Below, in pieces: positions 46,727 through 55,104 of a stretch of DNA of 64,000 bases. The position numbers and the translations under genes are program-made. This stretch comes from Serpentinimonas raichei (GTDB lineage: Bacteria; Pseudomonadota; Gammaproteobacteria; Burkholderiales; Burkholderiaceae_C). Where the stretch lies: the NCBI RefSeq assembly GCF_000828895.1, contig NZ_AP014568.1, forward strand, positions 2,239,858 to 2,303,857, read 5' to 3'. Numbering within the stretch: position 1 is the stretch's first letter; every line of letters begins with the position of its first letter. The notes below the pieces were generated by a model, which was given only the letters and a program-made list of their open reading frames with translations, did not search any database and was not told the DNA's origin.

Positions 46727-46745
46727 GGTTTGACCAACAAAAGGT

Positions 46746-47390
46746 TCAGGTCTCGGGTTCGCAGGCGCGCAAATGCCGCAGCGTGAGCGACTTGAGCAGA
46801 CCCAAGCGGCCGTGAAAAAAATGCTCGACGCCAGGCACCACGGCAATCGGTAGGCCCTGCGGCCGAGCCCAGTCGAGCACGGCGGCCAAGGGCACCGTGT
46901 CGTCGACCTCGCCGTGTATGAGTGCGGTGCGCTCATGGAGTTCGGTCGGCAGGGCGGGCAGCTCGAAGCGGCTGGCCGCCGCCCCCACCAGCAGCACCGA
47001 ATGCACCGGCCGCAGCGGCGCCAGTTGCTGCAAAGCGCGCAGCACCACGAAGGCGCCAAAAGAAAACCCGGCCAAGGCCAGTGGTCCGTGCGCGGCCTCG
47101 AGCTGCAACAGCGCCAGCAGGTCGTCGGTTTCGCCCACCCCGTGGTCGTGCACCCCAGCGCTGGCCCCGACGCCGCGAAAATTAAAGCGCAGCACGCGCC
47201 AGCCCTGCTGCACATGCGCGCGCGCCAGCGTCTGCACCACCTTGTTGTGCAGCGTGCCCCCAAACAGCGGGTGCGGGTGGGCAATCAGCGCCACCCCGGC
47301 GTCGGCGCGGGGCTGCGGCGGCTCGTCGATGGCCACTTCCAGCACGCCATGCGGGCCTTGCACGAGGCGGGTAACGGTGTGCGGATTCAT
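46746..47390 (-). CDS. Alpha/beta hydrolase
   Basis: 214 aa. The nucleophile elbow is GFSFG (ALAGFSFGAFVV). An N-terminal HPHPLFGGTLHNKVV motif supplies the oxyanion side, and VEHFFHGRL holds the catalytic His. The group is annotated as CocE/NonD-like or YcjY-like hydrolases with unknown substrates. Cytosolic, no signal peptide. Order is VanZ, ferredoxin, hydrolase, dacA on one strand with short gaps. Confidence 0.85.
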   Translation of the reverse strand: MNPHTVTRLVQGPHGVLEVAIDEPPQPRADAGVALIAHPHPLFGGTLHNKVVQTLARAHVQQGWRVLRFNFRGVGASAGVHDHGVGETDDLLALLQLEAAHGPLALAGFSFGAFVVLRALQQLAPLRPVHSVLLVGAAASRFELPALPTELHERTALIHGEVDDTVPLAAVLDWARPQGLPIAVVPGVEHFFHGRLGLLKSLTLRHLRACEPET

Positions 47391-47405
47391 GAACGAGGAA
47401 CGGAT

Positions 47406-47753
47406 TCAGCGCCCCACTTCAGGTGCCAGCAACAGGCGCTGCACCGGCACCCCGTCGCGCAGATGCGAGTCGATGATCTCATCCAGATCGGCGCGATCGA
47501 CGTAGGTGTACCACGCGCCTTCCGGGTACACCACCGCCACCGGCCCGCCGGCGCAGCGGTCGAGGCACCCGGCCTTGTTGACCCGCACCCGGCCCGGGCC
47601 GTCGAGGCCCAAGGCCTTGACGCGTGCCTTGCAATGATCAAAACTTTGCTGCGCGCCCTGCTCGGCGCAGCAGGCCTGGCCGTTGTCGCGCTGGTTGAGG
47701 CAGAAAAAAATGTGGCGCTGGTAGTAGCTCGGGGCGGAAGTGGCAGGGTTCAT
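47406..47753 (-). CDS. Thioredoxin-like [2Fe-2S] ferredoxin
   Basis: 115 aa. Cluster cysteines are C18, C28/C29, C63 and C67 (NKAGCLDRCAGGPV), the pattern of thioredoxin-like ferredoxins related to NuoE. It likely carries electrons for an unidentified partner. Its ATG overlaps the stop of the VanZ gene (ATGA). Tyr-rich YYQRHIFFCLNQR at the N-terminus is typical of the family. Confidence 0.9.
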   Translation of the reverse strand: MNPATSAPSYYQRHIFFCLNQRDNGQACCAEQGAQQSFDHCKARVKALGLDGPGRVRVNKAGCLDRCAGGPVAVVYPEGAWYTYVDRADLDEIIDSHLRDGVPVQRLLLAPEVGR

Positions 47754-48895
47754 GCGCGGCGATTGTAGACCTGCCCCGGCGCGGGACGCAACGCCAGCCG
47801 CAAACCCACCCACAGCGCGGCGAAGGGCCACAGGCCCCCCAGCCACTGCGACAGGCCGTGCAACTGAATGAAGCGCCCCCACTCCCAAATCTGCAAGGAC
47901 TGGGCAAAGTACGGCACTTCGGGGGCGCGGTTGAGCAACGCCAGCGCCAACACCCATGCCAACAGGGACAACACGGCGGCCGCCCGGTGTCCCAGCGCCA
48001 GACTGAGCAGCGCCAAAGCCACGGCAAAGCTCAAGCCCAGCGACGCCGACGGCGTCAGCCAGGCCCAGGCGTGTGTGGGCCCCCACGTCAGACTGGCCGA
48101 CAGCAGCAGGGCCGCCAGCCCCAGCCCCAGCGCCAGCAGCAGAAAAACAAACCGCTGCCCGACCCGGCGCAGCACCGCGTAGCCCAGCAGCAACGGCGCC
48201 CAGATGCACAGCGCCACCACGATCGCCTCGGTGAGCGGGCTTAGGGGCAACTCGGGCATCGGCGTGGGCAGCCAAGGCTGCAAAAAACTGCCCTCGGTCC
48301 AATCGTAGAGCGTGCGCTCGAGCCGGGGCCAAATCTGGCCCAGACCAAACGGCACCGAAGTGGGGTAGACCAGCGCCAGCGGCCACAGCGCCAGCAGCAG
48401 CGGGGCACCGCAGGTCTGCGGCACCAGCCCAGTTTGGTGAAAGGCGCTCCAGCGGGCCATCCAGCGCGAGCTCAGCAGCCACAGCGCCAGCCCCACCCCC
48501 AAGGCCGCGCCCACCGTGTTGAGCAGCCAATCCACCTGCGACGGCACCCGGTGTTGCACCAGCAAACCTTGCGCGCTTTCAAGCCCCAGCGACAACAGGC
48601 AGGGCAAGAGCAAGCCCACACCGGCCGCCCTGCGCCGGCTGCCGTGGCGCGCCACCGCCACAGTCAGCCACAGCCCCAGCGGCACGTAGGCCAGCAGGTT
48701 GGTGGCCACATCAAAAACGGTCCAGTGCACTGGCCAAGGAGCCTGCAGGAATGCCCACAGCGCCACCCCTTGATAGCGCCAACCGCTAAAAGGATACAGG
48801 CTGGCGTGCACCACCAGCGCCGCGTACAGCAGCGCCAACACCAGCGCCAACGAATAGGGCTTGGCGGCAGGGGACAAGGGGCCGTGAGGGCGCAT
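47750..48895 (-). CDS. VanZ-family membrane protein, extended form
   Basis: 381 aa with about ten hydrophobic segments. The VanZ region is residues about 55-150 (DVATNLLAYVPLGLWLTV; VDWLLNTVGAALG). The second half is a further set of helices without a recognised motif, making the protein more than twice the size of Enterococcus VanZ. Function is unknown; VanZ confers low-level teicoplanin tolerance in enterococci, which need not apply here. Confidence 0.78.
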   Translation of the reverse strand: MRPHGPLSPAAKPYSLALVLALLYAALVVHASLYPFSGWRYQGVALWAFLQAPWPVHWTVFDVATNLLAYVPLGLWLTVAVARHGSRRRAAGVGLLLPCLLSLGLESAQGLLVQHRVPSQVDWLLNTVGAALGVGLALWLLSSRWMARWSAFHQTGLVPQTCGAPLLLALWPLALVYPTSVPFGLGQIWPRLERTLYDWTEGSFLQPWLPTPMPELPLSPLTEAIVVALCIWAPLLLGYAVLRRVGQRFVFLLLALGLGLAALLLSASLTWGPTHAWAWLTPSASLGLSFAVALALLSLALGHRAAAVLSLLAWVLALALLNRAPEVPYFAQSLQIWEWGRFIQLHGLSQWLGGLWPFAALWVGLRLALRPAPGQVYNRRA

Positions 48896-48962
48896 CGACG
48901 AATCGGAGCAAACTATCCAAGGGCCGACAGGCGCGCGGGCGCCGGCGATCGGGCTGCGCGCC

Positions 48963-49391
48963 TCAAAATGGTTTGAGCACCACCAACAACACCGCAGCCA
49001 CCAACAACAACACCGGCGCTTCATTGAACCAGCGGTACCAGACATGGCTGCGGCGGTTGCGGCCCAGCTCGAAATCGCGCAACAATGCCGCGCAATGGCC
49101 ATGATAGGCCAGTAGCAGGACCACCACCAGCAGCTTGGCGTGCATCCAGCCGTTGCCGGGCCCCCAACCGATGCCGTAACCGATCCACAACCACAGCCCC
49201 AGCCCCAAAGCCGGCACGGCCAGCAGCGTCATGAAGCGCAGCAGCTTGCGCGCCATCAGCAACAGGCGCGCTCGCTCGGCCTCGCTGCCCGGCGGGACAA
49301 GCGCCAAATTGACATAAATGCGCGGCAAATAAAAAAGTCCCGCAAACCAACTGGCTACGAAGATAATATGAAAGGCTTTGACCCACAACAT
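48963..49391 (-). CDS. hemJ: Protoporphyrinogen oxidase HemJ (CopD-like)
   Basis: 142 aa with four membrane helices. H8 in MLWVKAFHIIFVASWFAGLF and the MHAKLLVV motif match the essential His and Lys of HemJ, the oxygen-independent-quinone type protoporphyrinogen IX oxidase used by many Betaproteobacteria. It performs the penultimate step of haem synthesis in the inner membrane. Start ATG 49391. Divergent from the SMP-30 gene, 43 bp apart. Confidence 0.9.
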   Translation of the reverse strand: MLWVKAFHIIFVASWFAGLFYLPRIYVNLALVPPGSEAERARLLLMARKLLRFMTLLAVPALGLGLWLWIGYGIGWGPGNGWMHAKLLVVVLLLAYHGHCAALLRDFELGRNRRSHVWYRWFNEAPVLLLVAAVLLVVLKPF

Positions 49392-49434
49392 GCGGCTAGT
49401 GTAGCCCGGAGCCGCTAGGGAAAGGATAAGAAGC

Positions 49435-50397
49435 ATGGCCGATACCGTCAGCGCCGAATGGCAAGTCGTGAGCGATGTGCTGTGCGCCTCGGGTGAGGCG
49501 CCGTTCTGGAGCGCGCGCGAGGAACGCCTGTACTGGATCGACCCGCCGCTCAAGCGCGCCTGGCGGCTGCACCTGCCCAGCGGGCGCGCCGAGCACTGGG
49601 GCTTTGCTGGCCCCATCACTGGCCTGACACCTTGCCGCAGTGGCGGCTTCCTGTTGCTGCTGGGCGATGGCATCTACCATGCGGGCTCTTGGCTGGATGT
49701 GCCCACCTTGCTGGTCCCGCTGCCCTCGATCGACGCCAATGCGCTGTGGCGAGCCGGCACCTGCGACCCTTGGGGGCGTCTGTGGCTGATCGCCCAAACG
49801 CGGCCAGCCGCCAATCGCCTCGTCCCGTCCAGCACCCTGTATTGCCTGCGCGCGCGCAGCACCACCCAGCCGCCACTGGAGCCGATTCGACACCATGTGG
49901 GCGACTGCCTGGGCTTGTCTTGGAGCCCCGACGGCCGCAGCGCCACTTGGTGCAACACCCGCCTTGGGGAAGTCGTGCAGGCGGCGCTGTCACAGCCCGG
50001 CAGCTGGCCGCCGGAGCTGAGCGCCCCAATGCCGTTGGCGCGCTTTGTCGTGAATCCGGGCGCACCCAGCGCCCAGCCGGTCGCGGTCGATGCGGCATTT
50101 GAAGGACTGCCCCGCAGCGGCACCCTCGATCAAGCCGGGAATTATTGGGTCAGCCTGATCGCCACCGGGCGGGCGCGCTGCCTAAACGGACAGGGGCGCA
50201 GCCTGCTCGACCTTGCAGTCCCAGCCCTGTACCCCAGCGGCTTGTGCCTGGGTGGAAGCGATGGGCGCACGCTGTTTGTCACCAGCATGCGCGCCGGCCT
50301 CAGCGCCGCTCAGCTTGCACACCATCCCCAGTCGGGGGCCGTGTTTGCGCGCCGCGTCGAAACGCCGGGTTTGCCCGCGCCGCTGTACTGGGACTGA
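49435..50397 (+). CDS. SMP-30/gluconolactonase-like beta-propeller hydrolase
   Basis: 320 aa. GEAPFWSAREERLYWIDPP is the typical N-terminal motif supplying the metal-binding Glu, and CLGLSWSPDGRSATWCNT and YPSGLCLGGSDGRTLFVTS are later propeller blades. Family members hydrolyse sugar lactones. AAGGATAAG precedes the ATG. It lies 59 bp before glcE on the same strand, but a sugar-acid link to glycolate oxidation is inference. Confidence 0.85.
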   Translation: MADTVSAEWQVVSDVLCASGEAPFWSAREERLYWIDPPLKRAWRLHLPSGRAEHWGFAGPITGLTPCRSGGFLLLLGDGIYHAGSWLDVPTLLVPLPSIDANALWRAGTCDPWGRLWLIAQTRPAANRLVPSSTLYCLRARSTTQPPLEPIRHHVGDCLGLSWSPDGRSATWCNTRLGEVVQAALSQPGSWPPELSAPMPLARFVVNPGAPSAQPVAVDAAFEGLPRSGTLDQAGNYWVSLIATGRARCLNGQGRSLLDLAVPALYPSGLCLGGSDGRTLFVTSMRAGLSAAQLAHHPQSGAVFARRVETPGLPAPLYWD

Positions 50398-50456
50398 GGC
50401 CCGGCGTTAAAAAAAATCACGCCCCTGTCGTTTGCAGCGGCGCTACCATTGGGACC

Positions 50457-51674
50457 ATGCAAGCCCCTTCCGATTCAGCCGGCTCCCCCTTGGCACCCGC
50501 CCTCCAAACTTGGACTGAGCAACTCCACGCCGCACGCCTAGAAAGTCGGCGTGTGCGCATCGTCGGCGCAGGCAGCAAGGCTTTTCTGGACCCGCCCCAC
50601 GATCCGGCCCTGATCGAGCTGCGCACCAGCGCGCACCGTGGCATCGTGGCCTACGAGCCCTCGGAACTGGTGGTAACAGCGCGCGCGGGTACACCGCTGG
50701 CCGAAATCGAGGCGCTGCTGGCCGAGCAGGGCCAGTATCTGGCCTTCGAGCCGCCGCACTGCGGCGCCGGAGCCACCCTCGGCGGCGCCGTGGCGGCGGG
50801 CCTGAGCGGCCCGGCGCGCGCCAGCGTGGGGGCGCTGCGCGACTTCGTGCTGGGCGTGCACGTGCTCAACGGGCGCGGCCAGTACCTGGAGTTTGGCGGC
50901 CAGGTGATGAAAAACGTGGCCGGCTACGACCTCAGCCGCCTGTACGCCGGCAGCTTGGGCAGCCTGGGGGTGCTGGCACAGGTCTCGCTCAAGGTGCTGC
51001 CGCTGCCACCGGCCGAGGCCACCTTGCGCTTCGAGTTACCCCAAGCACCGGCGCTGCAACAACTGGCGCGCTGGCGCGCCCTGCCGCTGCCGCTCAACGC
51101 CAGTTGCTGGGTGCGCGACAGCACCGTGGCGGGCGCGCCCGAACACCTTTATGTGCGCCTGCGCGGCGCCGCGGCCGCCGTGGCCGCCGCCTGCCCGCAG
51201 ATGCTGGCCGAGGCCCCCGGCGAGCGGCTCGATACCGCCACCTGCGCCCCCGATTGGCAGGCCTGCCGCGAGCAGACCCTGCCTTTTTTCACCCAGCCAC
51301 CGGCCACCGCGGCCGCAGACACCACCGCGCTTGCCCTGTGGCGCCTGAGCGTGGCCCCCACCAGCGCGGCGCTGGACGCCCCTTGGCCGACCCTGATCGA
51401 ATGGCACGGCGGGCTGCGCTGGGTCTGGGCCCCGCTGAACCAAGCCGTGCCTTTGCGTGCCTGGGCGCAAGCCCACGGCGGCCACGCCAGCCTGTGGCGC
51501 GGCCCGCCCGGCTCAGGGAGTGCTGGCCTTGGCCCCGACTCGGGTGCTGCCGCACTGGCGGCCTTGCGCTTCACCCCCCCGGCCCCGGCGCTGCAAGCGA
51601 TCCACCAGCGCCTCAAGGCCGAGTTCGACCCGCACGGCCTGTTCAACCCCGGCCAGTGGGGCTGGGGCCTGTGA
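50457..51674 (+). CDS. glcE: Glycolate oxidase FAD-binding subunit GlcE
   Basis: 405 aa. The FAD-binding domain (PCMH type) is shown by VRIVGAGSKAFL, YEPSELVVTARAGTPLAEIE, GGAVAAGLSGPARASVGALRDFVLG and GGQVMKNVAGYDLSRLYAGS. It works with GlcD and GlcF to oxidise glycolate to glyoxylate at the membrane. glcF follows after 71 bp; glcD, normally upstream, is not present here. Start ATG 50457 gives the usual length. Confidence 0.93.
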   Translation: MQAPSDSAGSPLAPALQTWTEQLHAARLESRRVRIVGAGSKAFLDPPHDPALIELRTSAHRGIVAYEPSELVVTARAGTPLAEIEALLAEQGQYLAFEPPHCGAGATLGGAVAAGLSGPARASVGALRDFVLGVHVLNGRGQYLEFGGQVMKNVAGYDLSRLYAGSLGSLGVLAQVSLKVLPLPPAEATLRFELPQAPALQQLARWRALPLPLNASCWVRDSTVAGAPEHLYVRLRGAAAAVAAACPQMLAEAPGERLDTATCAPDWQACREQTLPFFTQPPATAAADTTALALWRLSVAPTSAALDAPWPTLIEWHGGLRWVWAPLNQAVPLRAWAQAHGGHASLWRGPPGSGSAGLGPDSGAAALAALRFTPPAPALQAIHQRLKAEFDPHGLFNPGQWGWGL

Positions 51675-51745
51675 GCCCTTTGCGCTTCGTGCAAGCCCAG
51701 CGCCCCCTCATCCCCCTTACCCTCATTTAGCCGGCCTGCTCTGCG

Positions 51746-53044
51746 ATGCAAACCCAACTTGCCCCACCCTACCAGGGCAGCCCCGACGGGCAGACCGCCC
51801 AAGACATCTTGCGCAAATGCGTGCACTGCGGCTTTTGCACCGCCACCTGCCCCACGTATCAGTTGCTCGGCGACGAGCTCGACGGCCCGCGCGGGCGCAT
51901 ATACCTGATCAAACAGGTGCTCGAAGGGGCCACCCCAACCGAGCGCACGCAACAGCACCTAGACCGCTGCCTGAGCTGCCGCAACTGCGAGACCACCTGC
52001 CCCAGCGGCGTGGAGTACGGCAAGCTGCTCGAGATCGGGCGCAAGGCCGTGGCGGCGCAGGTGCCGCGCTCCAGCCCCCAGCGCGCCCTGCGCTGGCTGC
52101 TCAAAGAAGGCTTAACGTCGCGCGCCTTTGCCCCCGCCATGCGCCTCGGGCAGGCCGTGCGCCCCCTGTTGCCGGCCGCCCTGCGCGCCAAGGTGCCGCA
52201 GCGCGTGGCGCCGGGTCTGTGGCCGCAGCGGCAACACGCGCGCCGGGTGCTGCTGCCCGAAGGCTGTGTGCAGCCGGCCATGCTGCCGCACATCAACCAC
52301 GCCAGCGCGCGCGTGCTCGACGCCGCCGGGCTGCAAGTGTTGCGCCTGTCCAGTGGCGGCTGCTGCGGTGCGCTGCGGCTGCACCTAGACGACCACAGCG
52401 GCGCCTTGGCCCACATGCGCGCCAACATCGACGCCTGGTGGCCCCACGTGCGCCCCGACAGCGCGCAGCCCGTGGAAGCCATCGTCAGCAACGCCTCCGG
52501 CTGCGGCGTGATGCTCAAAGACTACGGCCACCAGTTGCGCCACGACCCGGCCTACGCCGCTAAAGCGGCACGGGTGAGCGAGCTGACGCGCGACCTGAGC
52601 GAACTGCTGCCCGACCTGCTGCCCGCCTTGCAGCGCAAATTGGCCTTGGCCGATGGCGCCCGAAGCCCCGCCGTGCCGCGCCCCAAGCTGGCCTACCACC
52701 CACCCTGCACCTTGCAACACGGGCAGCAACTGCGCGGCGGCGTTGAGCAGGGCTTGCGTGCGCTCGGCTTCGAGGTGGACACGGCGCGCACCGAGGCGCA
52801 CCTGTGCTGCGGCTCGGCCGGCACCTATTCGGTGCTGCAAGCGGGCTTGTCGAGCCAGTTGCGCGAGCGCAAGCTCGGGCACCTGGGCGAATTGGGGGCC
52901 GCGCAGATCGTCTCGGCCAACATCGGCTGCATCACGCACCTGCAAAGCGGCACCCAGACCCCGGTGCGGCACTGGATCGAGGTGCTCGACGAGGCGCTGA
53001 CAGCGGCCGCCGAGGCCGAGGCTCCCAACTCCGCTACCGCCTGA
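51746..53044 (+). CDS. glcF: Glycolate oxidase iron-sulfur subunit GlcF
   Basis: 432 aa. Two [4Fe-4S] motifs: CVHCGFCTATCP and CLSCRNCETTCP. Two cysteine-rich CCG domains follow: LSSGGCCGALR and HLCCGSAGTY. It passes electrons from the GlcD/GlcE flavins to the quinone pool. All motifs are intact. Ends 14 bp before the alanine racemase gene. Confidence 0.95.
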   Translation: MQTQLAPPYQGSPDGQTAQDILRKCVHCGFCTATCPTYQLLGDELDGPRGRIYLIKQVLEGATPTERTQQHLDRCLSCRNCETTCPSGVEYGKLLEIGRKAVAAQVPRSSPQRALRWLLKEGLTSRAFAPAMRLGQAVRPLLPAALRAKVPQRVAPGLWPQRQHARRVLLPEGCVQPAMLPHINHASARVLDAAGLQVLRLSSGGCCGALRLHLDDHSGALAHMRANIDAWWPHVRPDSAQPVEAIVSNASGCGVMLKDYGHQLRHDPAYAAKAARVSELTRDLSELLPDLLPALQRKLALADGARSPAVPRPKLAYHPPCTLQHGQQLRGGVEQGLRALGFEVDTARTEAHLCCGSAGTYSVLQAGLSSQLRERKLGHLGELGAAQIVSANIGCITHLQSGTQTPVRHWIEVLDEALTAAAEAEAPNSATA

Positions 53045-53058
53045 GTTAAGCTGGCGCC

Positions 53059-54228
53059 ATGCCACGCCCCATCCACGCCACCGTCCACCTGCCTGCGCTG
53101 CAACACAACCTGCAGCGCTGCCGCCAAGCCGGCGGCGCGGCGCGGGTGTGGGCGGTGCTCAAGGCCAACGCCTACGGCCACGGCATCGAGCGCGTCTATG
53201 CCGCGCTGCGCGGCGCCGACGGGCTGGCGCTGCTGGACCTGAGCGAGGCCGAACGGCTGCGCGCCCTGGGCTGGCGCGGCCCCATTTTGCTGCTCGAAGG
53301 CGCGTTCGAGCCGCGCGACCTGGAGCTCTGCTCGCGGCTGCAACTCTGGCACGTGCTGCACCGCAGCGAGCAGATCGACTGGCTGGCGGCGCACAAGACC
53401 GAAGCGCCGCAGCGCGTGTTCCTCAAGCTCAACTCCGGCATGAACCGGCTCGGCCTGCGCCCCGAGGCCTTTCGCGCCGCCTGGACGCGCCTGAGCCACC
53501 TGCCCCAAGTCGAAGAAATCGGCCTGATGACGCACTTCAGCGACGCCGACGGCCTGCGCGGCGGCCAAGAAGGTGTGCGGCACCAGCTCGACACCTTTGT
53601 GCGCACCACCCACGACCTGCCCGGCGAGCGCAGCCTGTGCAACAGCGCCGCCCTGCTGCGCCACGGGCTGGCGCTGCACCTGGGCAGCGGCCCCGAAGCG
53701 CAGCCGCTGGCGGCCGACTGGACCCGCCCCGGCATCGCGCTCTACGGCAGCGCGCCCGACTTTGCGCAGCACAGCGCCGCCGACTGGGGCTTGCAGCCCA
53801 GCCTGACGCTGGCCAGCCAACTGATCGCGGTGCAAGACGTGCCTGCGGGCGAAACCGTGGGCTACGGCTCCACCTACACCGCCACCCACGCCATGCGCAT
53901 TGGCATCGTGGCCTGCGGCTATGCCGACGGTTACCCGCGCCACGCCCCCGGCAGCAACGCCCACGGCGGCCCGGTGCTGGTGCGCGGCGTGCGCACGCGC
54001 CTGGTCGGGCGCGTGAGCATGGACATGCTGGCCGTCGATCTGGGCCCGGTCGAGGCGCACCTGGGCAGCACCTGCAAGCCCGGCGACGCAGTCACGCTCT
54101 GGGGCCGCAGCGGCTGCGGCGCACTGCTGCCCATCGACGAAGTGGCGCAGGCCGCTGGCACCTTGGGCTACGAACTGATGTGTGCGCTGGCCGCCAGGGT
54201 GCCGGTATCGGTCGAGCCGCTGCCCTGA
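53059..54228 (+). CDS. alr: Alanine racemase
   Basis: 389 aa. The PLP lysine is K35 in VLKANAYGHG; the catalytic Tyr region is TVGYGSTYTATHAMRIGIV, with CGYADGYPRH and RVSMDMLAVDL further on. It makes D-alanine for peptidoglycan. Length is slightly above E. coli Alr (359 aa), with a short C-terminal addition. Possibly co-transcribed with glcEF (14 bp gap). Confidence 0.95.
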   Translation: MPRPIHATVHLPALQHNLQRCRQAGGAARVWAVLKANAYGHGIERVYAALRGADGLALLDLSEAERLRALGWRGPILLLEGAFEPRDLELCSRLQLWHVLHRSEQIDWLAAHKTEAPQRVFLKLNSGMNRLGLRPEAFRAAWTRLSHLPQVEEIGLMTHFSDADGLRGGQEGVRHQLDTFVRTTHDLPGERSLCNSAALLRHGLALHLGSGPEAQPLAADWTRPGIALYGSAPDFAQHSAADWGLQPSLTLASQLIAVQDVPAGETVGYGSTYTATHAMRIGIVACGYADGYPRHAPGSNAHGGPVLVRGVRTRLVGRVSMDMLAVDLGPVEAHLGSTCKPGDAVTLWGRSGCGALLPIDEVAQAAGTLGYELMCALAARVPVSVEPLP

Positions 54229-54342
54229 GATCCTGCACAGCACGGCCCCACACACCACGTCGCCACCCGCACCCACCCAGCCAACCCAGCACCATCTGGT
54301 CGGCGCTCACGGCTCCCACCATCACCCTCTGCACTCGCCCCC

Positions 54343-55098
54343 ATGGATGCCTGGACCCTCACCCTCTTGCTCGGCAGCGCCGGTTTTGCCGCCGGCGCCC
54401 TCAACGCCATTGCTGGCGGCGGCAGTTTTTTGACCCTGCCGGCGCTGCTGGTGGCTGGATTGCCGCCGATCGTGGCCAATGCCACCAGCGCGCTGGCCGT
54501 CAGCCCAGGCTACCTGGGCAGCACACTGGGCTTTAGGGCCGAGTTGGCGCAATTGCCGCGCCGACGGCTGTTGCGCGAAACGCTGCTATCGGCCATCGGC
54601 GGCGTGTTGGGGGCCTTGCTGCTGTTGCTCACCCCCTCCGAGGTGTTTCGCGGCCTGATCCCGTGGCTGCTGCTGTTTGCCACCGCGCTGTTCTTGCTCG
54701 GGCCGTGGCTGGCTCAGCGTCTGGTGCAGGCTGGCCCAGAGGGCGAACCCAGCTGGCGCAACCCCGGCCTGCTGGCGGTGGCCGCCTACGGCGGTTACTT
54801 CAACGGCGGGCTGGGCATTTTGCTCATGGCCCTCTACAGCGCCAGCGGCGAAAAGAACCTGCACACCGCCAACGCACTCAAAAACCTCAACTCGCTGGTG
54901 TTGTCGCTGCTGTCGGTGCTGACCTTTGTGCTGGCGGGCGTGATCGCCTGGGGCCCGGCACTGCTGATGATGGCCACCGCCACGGTCGGGGGTTATGTCG
55001 GGGCACGCCACGCGCGGCGCTTGTCGATGCGCAGTGTGCGCACTGTGGTGGTCTGCACCGGGCTGGTGATGAGCGCGCTGTTTTTCTGGCGCGGCTAA
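54343..55098 (+). CDS. TauE/SafE-family anion exporter
   Basis: 251 aa with about eight membrane helices. The first repeat AGALNAIAGGGSFLTLPALLVAGLPPIVANATSALA is the strict TauE/SafE signature, echoed by NGGLGILLMALYSASG in the second half. Members export sulfite, sulfoacetate or related organosulfur anions; no sulfur gene is adjacent, so the substrate is open. Convergent with the GMC oxidoreductase gene, 6 bp apart. Confidence 0.9.
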   Translation: MDAWTLTLLLGSAGFAAGALNAIAGGGSFLTLPALLVAGLPPIVANATSALAVSPGYLGSTLGFRAELAQLPRRRLLRETLLSAIGGVLGALLLLLTPSEVFRGLIPWLLLFATALFLLGPWLAQRLVQAGPEGEPSWRNPGLLAVAAYGGYFNGGLGILLMALYSASGEKNLHTANALKNLNSLVLSLLSVLTFVLAGVIAWGPALLMMATATVGGYVGARHARRLSMRSVRTVVVCTGLVMSALFFWRG

Positions 55099-55104
55099 AA
55101 CCAC

